DNA from: JAZKBN01 sp040388605
Lineage (GTDB): Bacteria; Bacteroidota; Bacteroidia; Cytophagales; Flexibacteraceae
DNA length: 64,000 nucleotides
Assembly (NCBI GenBank): GCA_040388605.1
Contig: JAZKBN010000062.1
Coordinates: 1-64,000 of the forward strand
Reading direction: 5' to 3'
Below are positions 9,324 to 18,448 of this stretch, one piece after another (the stretch's first letter is position 1; every line of letters starts with the position of its first letter). Both the position numbers and the translations under genes were made by a program. The notes under the pieces are model-generated. The model saw nothing but the letters and a program-made list of their open reading frames with translations. It did not search any database and had not been told where the DNA came from.

Positions 9324-10752
9324 TTATTTAGGCTCCGGCCCGTATTTATTAGGACCCTTGGTGCCGGGTGCGAAAAAGGTAATACCGGGAATCAATTGCC
9401 ACCAACCATTCAGGTTGGCATCGTTACAGCGGTTTATGCCGGCGGTAATAACCATTACAATATAGGCAATCAATACCGGTACTGAAAGAATATAGTATAA
9501 AGTACCATGTTCAGGGAAAATCCAGTTCATGGCCATATTGTATAAGGTTTCTCCAATTGTGAAAACAATCAGGGCTAATATATAACCGGTACGGTCAGCA
9601 CGGGTACCTTCTGCAGGGTAAGGTGAATTTGGCAGCGTTTGAGGTGCCTGTTGCGTAGACTGCTGTTGATTAACCGGGGCATTGTTCTGCAAGTTAGTCT
9701 GTACAGGTGGTGGTGCCGGTTGCCTGTTTTGCTTATTCTGCTTGTTGTTAACCGGTGCAGGTACCGGCGGCGGTAAAGATTCAGGTGCGCCCGGCTTTTT
9801 AAAGTTCAGGCGAGTAGGCCTCTTCAGTGTAAAATCTGCAGGAATAAGCACTTCGGTAGGCAGGCCGTTGTGCAGCGATGCGCCGGCAGTATTGGAGCTT
9901 TCTGTTTTCTTTTCCTCTGCTTCGGGTATGGCCGGCATAAAGGGATTAATGGGGAGCCTGTTTTTTTGCTCAACAGGAGCAGCTTTGCAGCCTGTAATAT
10001 CTATGCTGAAATGCGGGAGCCAGTATTCCTGCCCGGGTTGAAATTTTCCGCCGAAGCTTTCGCCGTGCTCATTAATGGTGGCTACCGGTACTGCAAACAG
10101 CTTAACCTTGCTTTGGGTAATGGGGTCGGTTGGCATCCATTCCATTTCCATGGCTACAACGGGGTGAAGCAGGCCATTTGTAAACTGAGTGTCAGAGCCC
10201 GGGCCGGCTTCTGCCAAAAGTATATTGCCGGCAGGCAGATCGGTTAAATTACTAAGATCTTCGTCATCGGCGTATTTGAGGCCTGCGTAAGATTTGAATT
10301 GCGGATAGGCCTTTGGCAGCCTGAATGCAAGCAGCTCGCTGTACCACTTAGCGCCATTATCGCTCAGGCCCTGCGGACCGGGTGCTGTTCTTACCGCAAC
10401 CGAACTGTTTTCGGGGCTTAGGTTTATAGGTATGGTAAGCGTGCTTTCTGCCGGGCTAAGCAGCGTATCCCTGTTGTCCGATTGCATTTCTGTATAAGAG
10501 TAGTTACTTATTAAATTTTCTGCAAAATCAGGTTTTGTATTGGTTAAATCAATTTTGTACGCTGATTTTAATTCCTCGGCGGCCTGTGTTAATCCTTTAA
10601 AAGCCGATTCAATATAGTAATAAATTGCATTACCTGTATCCGGTTCAGTTCTTATACCGTTTTAATACGTACAGCCAAGCTTAAACAAAGGTTCTGTATA
10701 GCCTTTATGGGCTGCTGAGCAGATTGGGGTTTACAGAGCTTAGTGAGGGCAT
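9324..10752 (-). pseudogene. DUF805 protein, N-terminal part disrupted by two apparent one-base losses
   Basis: The intact frame from the ATG at 10487 gives 387 residues ending in a DUF805 domain (NRCNDANLNGWW, KGPNKYGPEP), preceded by a P/Q/N-rich linker. Protein-like sequence continues in the same frame upstream to 10661 (NAIYYYIESAFKGLTQAAEE) with no start codon. An ATG at 10752, three bases after the protease stop, begins MPSLSSVNPNLLSS, like the MPDLSDINPNL start of the next gene. Adding one C in the CCC run (minus strand, 10709-10711) and one A in the AAAA run (10660-10663) joins all pieces into one 476-residue protein. Either assembly errors or a decaying gene; the latter would leave a protein starting at 10487. 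Function unknown; it looks like a membrane partner of the operon. Confidence 0.7.
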
Positions 10753-10755
10753 GTG

Positions 10756-11855
10756 TTATTGCGGGTTACTGATATTAAAATGCTTCATGAGCCAGTTCAG
10801 ACTTATTGCGAATCCTATATTTTCTACCCCTTCTTTTACCATTTTAGAGGTTACAATGCCTACAGCCTCGCCGCGGCTGTTCAGCAGGGGGCCGCCTGAA
10901 TTGCCGCCTGAAATGGCAGCATCGGTTTGAATAAGCAATGTGCCGTGCTCATTGGTACGATAAGCCGATAAGGTACCGCGTGTGGCGCTGAAAGTAAGAC
11001 CCTGCGGATTGCCTATGGCAATAAGATCGGCGCCCTGCGCAGGTCGGCTCGGGGCAATGTTTAAGGGTATCTCGCTGCAGTTTACTTTGAAGAGCACAAA
11101 GTCCACATCGGCATCGCTTTTATTATGTCGGCCTTGGTTACCTTGTACTCCTTGCCGTTTTCGCTGCGCAATAGCCATAGGTTGCCGCCTTCGAAAACAT
11201 GGTAATTGCTTATGGCAAGTCCCGGGCCAATTAAAAATGCCGAACCCTCGCTTTGCGCATTGCTGTTAATTACAAAAAAGGTGCTCAGCTTAGCCCTTGC
11301 AATTATTTTTTCAACCGGCGATGCCGGCGTTTCGCTTTGCCCGCCGTTTTCATAATCCCCGGTACCGGAATTGTTGCCTGCCAAGCCCGGTACCGCCGGT
11401 TCATCATCTGCGTTATCTGTGTTGCCCTGTGCGGCAGGCTTGCAGGCCGATGCCAGGTTCCCGAAACTGTACAGGCTGTCGGCCAGGTAGGCATTAGCAA
11501 GCAGCGGTGCTTTGCAGGTCATTAATAAGACAGCATTCAGCGAACGCTTTTCGGCAGGCATAAATGCATAAGCCCAAATCTCGCTGCCTTTGCCTTGGGG
11601 CTTTACGGGCATTTTACGGTCCATGCGCAGCCAAATATATGGGCCTGCCTTTCCCCGCATCTGCTCCTTCAGCCATACCGCCGATTCTTCCGTTGCCGAA
11701 ACCCCGCAGAGCTTTACTTTAATGCCCGAGCTTAAAACCAAGGTATTTCCGTCGGCAATATCGGCAACGCGGTGCAGGTTATCGTGCCCGTAAAAGTTGT
11801 CGCCGCAGCTCATGCAAATAAATGCACAGAGCAGGGCTAACAGGTATTTTACCAT
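10756..11855 (-). pseudogene. Nuclease-fold plus trypsin-like serine protease lipoprotein, split by a frameshift
   Basis: The N-terminus is a lipoprotein signal (Cys at residue 17). Residues 27-125 resemble the staphylococcal-nuclease fold (HRVADIADGNTLV, IKVKLCGV, AYAFMP, LNAVLL), though the catalytic Arg/Glu set is not evident. After a G/N/T-rich linker comes a trypsin/HtrA-type protease: His in SNYHVF (about 219), Asp in DADVDFVLFKV, Ser in GGNSGGP. The frame breaks between His and Asp at an AAAA run (plus coordinates 11118-11121); one extra A gives ADIIKSDADVDF and a continuous 366-residue protein. As written, translation stops soon after the His. It lies 9 bases after the upstream gene's stop and 3 bases before the DUF805 gene. 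If intact, a periplasmic or surface protease of the operon. Confidence 0.8.
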
Positions 11856-11864
11856 GTTCTGGCC

Positions 11865-12932
11865 CTAGCTGAGAAGTATGTTGGCTTTGCTTGTAATTAC
11901 CCAGTTCCCCGCCTGCAGCTCAATGGTGCCGGGCCGGGTAACTTCAACCTTAGAATAATACTTGCCTTCTATATTATTGAAGGGCTGCACCCTGTCTGAT
12001 TCTTCGCTGAAGGCCAGCCTCAGGCTGTCGTCGTAAAAGGTATTCAGCTGAAAAGTGCCTTTAACGCCTTCTGTTTCAAGAATGTAATGGTGCTTTGGCT
12101 GAATCATGTCGGCATCGGTTACAAGGTCTGATGCCACAAATGAGTTTGTATTCCTCCGCGGCGAGCCGGCGTAATAAACATGACGAATAACGGGTTCAGG
12201 CTCCGGCTCCGGTTCGGGCTGGGGGAAAGCTGTATTGTATTTATCGTTCAGTATATCGAACTGCATTTTCAGCTCGGCATTTTGCTGGGTAAGCACCAGG
12301 GTTTTGCTTTCAAGACCGCGGTTGGCTTCAACAAGCTTTTTGTTTTCAGATCGCTGCTTTTCTATGCTGATAACCTCGGCAGGTGTTGCGCCGGGTATGG
12401 GGCTGCCGGGTGCCTCAAGCTTGTCTTTCATTTTGCGCCATTGCAGGTACATGATCACAAAGCCGACAAACAACAGAACGCTGATACCTATGAGCAGCCA
12501 GAAATACAAGGGGTTTGCCAGCCAGACTTTTGCCTGCTGCCTGAGCACTTCGGCTTCGGTTTTCAGATCATCGTTTTCTTTTTGAACCTTTTCATTTTCA
12601 AGTTGCAGCTGCGGCTTGGCAGGCTTTGGTATTTCGTAGGTGGAAGTATGCCTGTCGTAAATAACGAGCGGGGGTTCGGCTTCACCGGGGGTAAGCAAAG
12701 GCTCAATTTTAAGCGAGTCTTTAATACCCTTGTAAATTACGTAATACTTACCGCTTTCAGTGTTAAGTATATAACGTTGCTCATAGTTGGGTACAACAGG
12801 CTTTTGCTTAAATACATTCGGGTCGCTGGTGCCTTGGGCAGAAACAGGTACAGGACATGCCGAAAGTAATATTGCCGATGCAGCTGCAGCGCCGGGTAAA
12901 AACTTTCTTAAAAATCGGGAGAGGTTTTTCAT
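11865..12932 (-). CDS. Exported, membrane-anchored coiled-coil protein of unknown function
   Basis: 355 residues. The start is the ATG at 12932, which overlaps the upstream stop codon as TGATG, so translation is probably coupled. A signal sequence (possible lipobox LLSAC near residue 26) is followed by a beta-rich segment (YILNTESGKYYVIYKG), a coiled-coil stretch, a transmembrane helix (YFWLLIGISVLLFVGFVIMY), a second coiled coil (about residues 185-235), a proline/glutamate spacer (PEPEPEPEP) and a C-terminal beta-rich domain. I recognise no family. The layout suggests a linker between the actin-like protein made just before it and the envelope; this is inference from position and topology only. 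Confidence 0.75.
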   Translation of the reverse strand: MKNLSRFLRKFLPGAAAASAILLSACPVPVSAQGTSDPNVFKQKPVVPNYEQRYILNTESGKYYVIYKGIKDSLKIEPLLTPGEAEPPLVIYDRHTSTYEIPKPAKPQLQLENEKVQKENDDLKTEAEVLRQQAKVWLANPLYFWLLIGISVLLFVGFVIMYLQWRKMKDKLEAPGSPIPGATPAEVISIEKQRSENKKLVEANRGLESKTLVLTQQNAELKMQFDILNDKYNTAFPQPEPEPEPEPVIRHVYYAGSPRRNTNSFVASDLVTDADMIQPKHHYILETEGVKGTFQLNTFYDDSLRLAFSEESDRVQPFNNIEGKYYSKVEVTRPGTIELQAGNWVITSKANILLS

Positions 12933-15900
12933 CAATCAACCAGGTTGGTAAGTTCGAAAAGGGAGTTGCGAATGGCCCATATAAAGAGGCATTCTTCAAG
13001 TTCGCGGCCGGGTTGCAGGCCAACGGAATGGTGTTCAATATTTTCTTTAGCCTTTATGAGCAGGAAATTACGAAGCGTTTCTTCTTCAACAATTATGCTG
13101 TCGGGTTCAAGATCATAATCATCTCTCAGGAAACGGCGGAAGGCCGTATTGTCGAAGAAAACGGATATGAACTCGTTAAAGGTTTTCATTCCTTCCGAGC
13201 AGAGAAGGTCTGTATCTGTAATAATATAGCTGTCTGTTTCGGAACGCATTTGCAGGCCGAAACCGAGCCACAAGGTGCTTGCATTGGCCGAAAGCTCTAC
13301 ATTTTTCTCGGCGACACCGGCCATTAGGGCGGCTCCCCTTGCGGTTATTTCCTTAGATTCTTCGGGCCGAATAATTTTCTCGGGCCTTTTACTGTAATCA
13401 GGCGCATCGGGCAGGGCAGCGCCTTTCAGGGCCTCTATGCCGTTGAGGAACAGGCGGGTGAATTTCTTCTGAGATTCCGTTTCAAAAACAAAATCGAGGT
13501 ATTTGCTGCCCTTGCCGGTAAAGCTGAAATGGTGGGCCGGCTCAAGCTTATTGGCCGCAGCCCATTTGCTTGCATAGAACAGCAGGGCGGCATAATGCAG
13601 CAGGAAAATTACTTTCCGGTTGTTGCCCAGAATGCTTTCCTCTATATGATCCGTCTCGGTTTTGGTGGCGAGGGAATATATGAGGTTAAAGAAATCATCT
13701 GATTTCATGCTGCTGTTCTGAATGCGCTCCACCAGTTTTTTTAGCGGCAGCTTGGCGCTGTTCCTGATAGCTATGCTGAAACCGTTCGGCGTTGCGCCGT
13801 CTCGGTCGCCCTGGCCCCAAAGATCATTGCCTGCCAAACGAACGCCTGACTGGAAAAGGCGGTTGTTGCGCTGGTCGTAGTAGGCAAAATCTGCTGTGCC
13901 GCCGCCAATATCCACATTCACAAGGTATTGCGATGCTGCAATATTGGCCAATTGCTTCACTATATGGAATGGCGCTTCTGATTCGCTGAGACCAACCAAT
14001 TTTGAATTGCCGGGATCAGGGAAGCAGAAGGCAAAGGCTTCTTCCCAAAGCTTTACATAAATGCGCCGCAGGTCAGATTTCATGCCGCTTGTGAGCGTAT
14101 AAGCCACGGTAAGCTTTTGCAGGTTACCGTCTTCCAAAAGACATTTGGCTTTTACCATAAGCAGCAGGTGCCTGAAAAACAGGCTTACCCTGGCACGGTG
14201 CACGGCATCGGCTTTCTTGGTATCGAGGGCCCATTTCAGGCCGGTTTTATAATTTTCGCCGCGCAGAGCAGGCTGATCGCTGCTGTAGAAAAAGCCGGCA
14301 TTGCCCGTAGTAAACAGCGGGAACTCGCTCGCCGACTCAAAATCAGGGCGTTCAGCAAAGGCGGTGGGCAGCGGGAAATAGCTTTTTTGATCAGATGCCG
14401 TGCTGTTGCCCGGCGGGGTAAAATACCGCAATGTGTTTTCGCGGAAGGCATAGAAGTAGTTAACCTCTTTGCCTGCCCGGTTGGGTGCGTTCAGCATCAC
14501 CATTTGCTGCCGGGCATCGGGCAAATCAAGGGGAAGGGCCCGGTTGCCGCCGTTTTCGCCCCATTCAACGTGTGTATTGCTGGTGCCGAAATCTATGGCT
14601 GCCACATATTGCTTGGTGCCCGGCACGTTCAGCTCCCTGTTGCGGAAGGCATATTTCGGCATAATTATGCCTGAACGCCCGCTGCTGCCGTTACCAACAT
14701 TAACGCTTATAAATTCAGTTACCGAGCCAAGTATTTCGTAAAAGGCATATTCAGGCTTATCGGCAAAGGCGTTTTCTGTTTCGCGTATGCCGGGTGGCAC
14801 ATTGAGCAATTGCATGGCTTCATCATAAAAGCTGAGACTTATTTTGCCGGCATCAAGCTTCCTGCTGACGCTCATTACGAAGTTATGGTTGAGATCAGTG
14901 TTATATTTAATTTTTATGAAAGGGAAAATTCCCATCACAAAATCGGCTAAAACAACAGCTTTAAAGGGTCCTTTATCTGAATAGCTACGCACAAAAGATA
15001 TGGGCGCGGCCTCGGTTTCAATGCCCAGGCTTACCGTATATTCGTTGCCGCTCTTCCTGATGCTGAAATTTTGCAGCAGGTTGGCGCTTCCGAAAAGCTC
15101 TATAAACAGGGGTTTCACCGGGTATAATACACCCGATGCGCCTTTGTCTGCATGGAAGAACTCGGTATTGAGCTCGTAGTCAAGCACTAATAAGGTGTCT
15201 TCCAATAAATCATCTATACCTATCCAAGGGTATTGTATGGATGTATCGGGCAGCTTCCGTTCGGTAAAGGGCAGGTTGGCTACATTGGGAACGCGTGTTT
15301 TTTGATCCCATTGGCCGGTAACATATACGCCCGGTATGCTCATGCCATCCATAAGCGCCAATGGGGTGCGGCCCCCGAAATACTTATCGAGCAGGGGTTT
15401 CTTTTCAACATTCTTCGGCGACAGCGATATGACCTTGAACATTGATTCATGCTGCACCTTATCTTCTACCGAAGCCCGGTTTTGGGTATAGTAAAACACC
15501 TGCTGTTCGGCAACGCCTGTTCCCAATGGGGTATTGGCTCCTGCCTGCGCCCGGCTCAGGCCCAATGCTTCCGGCGTTTTTTTCTCGGCGGCATGTGTGG
15601 TGCCCAGAACCTTGTCAACATAATTGAGGAAGGGTTTAAGGGATGCGAAAAAGGTATTACGCTTGGAGTTTACAAGTGCCCATATATAATCGCGGAACTC
15701 ATTGCTGCGTTTTTCAGAGGCAAGGCTGCGGGCTTCGTCAGAGAATAGCGATGTGGTATGGCTGCCTTTAGGTAAAGGCCTGCCCGAGCTCTTCAGCTCT
15801 TCGCGCCAGTTAGGTGATGTAAAGGCAAGTGTTCGTGGCGATGTGCCGCCCACCAATATATTGTTCCAATATATAAAGCTGAAGCCGTCGAAAGAGTCAT

Positions 15901-16312
15901 CGGCCAGCCGGAAAAGCTTATTCGATTTTATTTCTGTTTCAAGGCCGTCGGCCAGGGTTTTAAGGCCCGTGGTTCGCAGCTTTTCAATTTCAGAGGATGC
16001 GCGCCAGAGGTTAAAGCTTATTTCATCAGGTGCGCCGGCATAAATAAGGTCAAGCAAATCAAGGCAGTCAGAAACCAACAGGTGATACAGGGTATTGCCT
16101 TCAATGCCTTTTTCGGTTACATACTCAAAGGCGGTTTCAAACATATACATACGCGCAAAGGGCGTAGGTATTGATGTGGCTATTTTATTGGCCCCGCCCT
16201 GCACATTCAGCGTTTGCGGAATTTCAGCAAGGGCCTCGCTCTTTATTTCTGCCGATACCTGCCAGCCGTTGGTAATTATGGGGCCGCTTTTATGTAGTCT
16301 GTAGGTGCTCAT
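12932..16312 (-). CDS. Large protein with C-terminal actin/Hsp70-like ATPase domain
   Basis: 1126 residues, soluble. The N-terminal half (about 1-565) is unrecognised and mostly beta/alpha. From about residue 570 there is an actin-superfamily ATPase: phosphate-1 loop AIDFGTSNTH (about 573), phosphate-2 loop VDIGGGTADFAYYD (about 801) and an adenosine-type motif FTGKGSK (about 929). The spacing fits Hsp70/actin-like folds, and the Asp residues expected to hold magnesium are present. No peptide-binding domain of true DnaK follows. It lies 20 bases after the tubulin-like gene and overlaps the next gene by one base. SrfB-type 'virulence factors' are large proteins with a related ATPase domain and are one possible home; I am not certain. 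Probably a nucleotide-driven switch or filament partner of the tubulin-like protein. Confidence 0.85.
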   Translation of the reverse strand: MSTYRLHKSGPIITNGWQVSAEIKSEALAEIPQTLNVQGGANKIATSIPTPFARMYMFETAFEYVTEKGIEGNTLYHLLVSDCLDLLDLIYAGAPDEISFNLWRASSEIEKLRTTGLKTLADGLETEIKSNKLFRLADDSFDGFSFIYWNNILVGGTSPRTLAFTSPNWREELKSSGRPLPKGSHTTSLFSDEARSLASEKRSNEFRDYIWALVNSKRNTFFASLKPFLNYVDKVLGTTHAAEKKTPEALGLSRAQAGANTPLGTGVAEQQVFYYTQNRASVEDKVQHESMFKVISLSPKNVEKKPLLDKYFGGRTPLALMDGMSIPGVYVTGQWDQKTRVPNVANLPFTERKLPDTSIQYPWIGIDDLLEDTLLVLDYELNTEFFHADKGASGVLYPVKPLFIELFGSANLLQNFSIRKSGNEYTVSLGIETEAAPISFVRSYSDKGPFKAVVLADFVMGIFPFIKIKYNTDLNHNFVMSVSRKLDAGKISLSFYDEAMQLLNVPPGIRETENAFADKPEYAFYEILGSVTEFISVNVGNGSSGRSGIIMPKYAFRNRELNVPGTKQYVAAIDFGTSNTHVEWGENGGNRALPLDLPDARQQMVMLNAPNRAGKEVNYFYAFRENTLRYFTPPGNSTASDQKSYFPLPTAFAERPDFESASEFPLFTTGNAGFFYSSDQPALRGENYKTGLKWALDTKKADAVHRARVSLFFRHLLLMVKAKCLLEDGNLQKLTVAYTLTSGMKSDLRRIYVKLWEEAFAFCFPDPGNSKLVGLSESEAPFHIVKQLANIAASQYLVNVDIGGGTADFAYYDQRNNRLFQSGVRLAGNDLWGQGDRDGATPNGFSIAIRNSAKLPLKKLVERIQNSSMKSDDFFNLIYSLATKTETDHIEESILGNNRKVIFLLHYAALLFYASKWAAANKLEPAHHFSFTGKGSKYLDFVFETESQKKFTRLFLNGIEALKGAALPDAPDYSKRPEKIIRPEESKEITARGAALMAGVAEKNVELSANASTLWLGFGLQMRSETDSYIITDTDLLCSEGMKTFNEFISVFFDNTAFRRFLRDDYDLEPDSIIVEEETLRNFLLIKAKENIEHHSVGLQPGRELEECLFIWAIRNSLFELTNLVD

Positions 16313-16332
16313 ATTGGTGTTTGGCTGCTGAA

Positions 16333-17811
16333 TTACAGGTTGCTGTAATGCGCGTTCATCAATTGCTCGGCTGCTTTATGGAACGATTCAAAAATTACCG
16401 GGAAGGTGCCCGTTTTTGCCTTGTTGGCCTTTATTAGCTCATGCATGGCCGTGCTCAGCTCGGCCGGCTTGGGGCCTATTTTGGCAAAACCCAGCAGGCT
16501 TGCTTTCAGCTCCTTACCCATTAAGAAGGTATTAGGGTCGGCGGTATGCCAATTGTGGTTATTGAAGGGCTTAAAGGTTTGGGTTTCGTTGGCAAGCTCG
16601 TTGAGCCAGTCTGAAAACCTGTTCAGGAATTCTTCGAGCAGGGCATAGCTGCCGCCGAGGGCGCCCAGCCAATTACCGCTGATACCGGCATCTTTACGGG
16701 CGCTGAAAGTATCGTTGGCTGCAAGGGTTCGGTTGAGCAATGTTGTAAAGAGCATAAAAGTGGCCATTGGTTTAATTACCTGCCTCAAAAACTGCTCGCC
16801 AAAGTGCAGCGATGTGCTCAGCGGCAGGTTTTTATTCTTTACCCCGAACTCGAAAAAGCTTGTTGCAGCACCCAAATTGTCGGCTTCCCTGTCGAAATGC
16901 GAGAGGGCGCAGGCGGCAAAGAGCTCTACCGCATGGGCCGAGTTGGCCTGCTTTGTTCCTCCTTCATTGTTCTCGAAGGGCGACGGCTTTACACTGTCGC
17001 CAATGTAATAGACAGCATTTATTTTGCTGTACATGTGGTTGGAATAATAGCTGAGGGCCGCCACGGCCTTGGTATTAAACAGCTGGTCATTAATGGCGCT
17101 GTCGTTCCTGCCCTGTATGCCGAAGTATGGCAAAACCAGCACGGTGCCTATTTTAGCCACATTAATAACCGGATTTGCAGATGCCCTAATGGTATTCACC
17201 AGCACCGGTATGCCCGATGCCCCGGTTCCGCCGAAAACGGAGCCGACTATAATTATCTTATCGTTCTCATTAAAAGCCGCCTCAAAGAATTTATATGCGG
17301 CGCTTTGCCTGAAATCATTAAAAACCAATGCGCCTATATTGGGGTTGCCCTTAAAGCCCACCGACATATCAAGGTTCAGCTCGGCGCTTTGCTTATTCTT
17401 TTCGCTCTTATCATAGAGCATTTCAAGCAATGCGCGTGATGGGTCCTGCAGGGCGGGGCCAAGGCGGCTTACGCCTAAATAATCGGCAAAGGTGATATTG
17501 GCCTGCGAAAATTTAAGGAGGTAGCTTTTGTCTATCTGCTCTTTTTGGGTGTCGCCGGCAAGCTGCATGCTGCTCAGCTTCTGTATATCGGTGCTGAAGA
17601 AATCGCCGCCGGTGCGCTCTTTCCGCAGGGTTTCGTACATATCGAGCAGGCGAAGGGTACGTATGGTATCCCCGTTCTGCGCATCGGTATCTATTAATAT
17701 GGGTATTACCGTGGCAGATTGGAATGCCGCCCCGGCGGCGCTCAGGAAGGTGAGCGAGCGCATTACCCTCGCCCCGGTTCCGCCTATGCCGAAAATGAAT
17801 AATTTTCCCAT
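16333..17811 (-). CDS. Tubulin/FtsZ-like GTPase family protein
   Basis: 492 residues, no membrane segment. The N-terminus reads LFIFGIGGTGARVMRSL, a Rossmann-like glycine-rich loop as in FtsZ/tubulin. Residues 189-199 carry GSVFGGTGASG, the tubulin GTP signature (GGGTG[ST]G type). IPILIDTDAQNGDT gives the expected acidic strand end after the first loop. This fits the bacterial 'tubulin-like' Pfam family rather than cell-division FtsZ, since no FtsZ C-terminal tail is seen. It probably binds GTP and may polymerise. It sits between a small membrane protein gene and the actin/Hsp70-like gene. Such proteins (FtsZl families) have been linked with vWA proteins and membrane remodelling, which matches the vWA-like lipoprotein two genes upstream. 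Confidence 0.85.
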   Translation of the reverse strand: MGKLFIFGIGGTGARVMRSLTFLSAAGAAFQSATVIPILIDTDAQNGDTIRTLRLLDMYETLRKERTGGDFFSTDIQKLSSMQLAGDTQKEQIDKSYLLKFSQANITFADYLGVSRLGPALQDPSRALLEMLYDKSEKNKQSAELNLDMSVGFKGNPNIGALVFNDFRQSAAYKFFEAAFNENDKIIIVGSVFGGTGASGIPVLVNTIRASANPVINVAKIGTVLVLPYFGIQGRNDSAINDQLFNTKAVAALSYYSNHMYSKINAVYYIGDSVKPSPFENNEGGTKQANSAHAVELFAACALSHFDREADNLGAATSFFEFGVKNKNLPLSTSLHFGEQFLRQVIKPMATFMLFTTLLNRTLAANDTFSARKDAGISGNWLGALGGSYALLEEFLNRFSDWLNELANETQTFKPFNNHNWHTADPNTFLMGKELKASLLGFAKIGPKPAELSTAMHELIKANKAKTGTFPVIFESFHKAAEQLMNAHYSNL

Positions 17812-17843
17812 GTAGCCTTTGGTGCCTGTTGGTTTTTAAGAAA

Positions 17844-18242
17844 TCAGAGAGGAACGTATTTTGAATGTATGCTGAAGCGACGGGCAGGCAGGCTTACAAT
17901 AAAAAACACAAGCAGGGTATAGCCCAGCTGTATGAAGAAGAAGCTGAGCATAAAGCCGTCGGGGTCAAGCTGGCCCTCAAGGAACACCGCCGCCTGCGCT
18001 ATTTTTAAAGAGAACCATGCGCTGAGCAAACCGGCCAATGCCCAAAAGCAAAACCATATTCCCCTTGTTGATAATGCCGAGGTAAAGCGCCCCGCCAAAT
18101 AATAACCAAGTGGCAATACAATGCCGAACAGTGTGAGAAACAAGCCGGCCAGCGGGAAAACGCTGTCGAGGTAAGCTTGCTGGTGTTCTATATAATGCGG
18201 GTTTTCGCTTAAGGCCCCGAAGAAGGTAAATATAAACTCCAT
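17844..18242 (-). CDS. Small integral membrane protein
   Basis: About 132 residues from the ATG at 18242 with three hydrophobic helices: one around LAGLFLTLFGIVLPLGYYLAG, one around FWALAGLLSAWFSLKIAQAA and one around FFIQLGYTLLVFFIVSL. No family recognised. In-frame sequence before the ATG (ITQTLAYLFAILP) is also hydrophobic and could form a fourth helix if a non-ATG start is used. It precedes the tubulin-like gene by 32 bases and is likely the inner-membrane docking point of that protein; this is inferred from position. Confidence 0.7.
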   Translation of the reverse strand: MEFIFTFFGALSENPHYIEHQQAYLDSVFPLAGLFLTLFGIVLPLGYYLAGRFTSALSTRGIWFCFWALAGLLSAWFSLKIAQAAVFLEGQLDPDGFMLSFFFIQLGYTLLVFFIVSLPARRFSIHSKYVPL

Positions 18243-18448
18243 GGTGGTTTTGGGTATTAAGGGCAATATTGCGAATAAGTAAGCCAGGGTCTGGGTAATA
18301 TTTTCCCGCTGTTCAGACGGCAGGAAGGGCTAAGGGTTTAAGCTACAGCTTATGCGCTGTGCATGTCAGTTAAAATATACCGGCGGGCAGCAGAACCCCT
18401 GAACGGATTAAATAAAACACGGGCGGGAAACAAAATACAGCAAATTAC

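Noticed and set aside
12180..12869. 229-codon open frame on the plus strand within the coiled-coil protein gene
   Set aside because: Opposite a coherent exported protein; the translation is rich in Phe/Cys/Leu with no family features.
16333..17811. Tubulin-like protein as the cell-division FtsZ
   Set aside because: No C-terminal FtsA/ZipA-binding tail, divergent loops, and no division-cluster genes (mur, ftsA, ftsQ) nearby.
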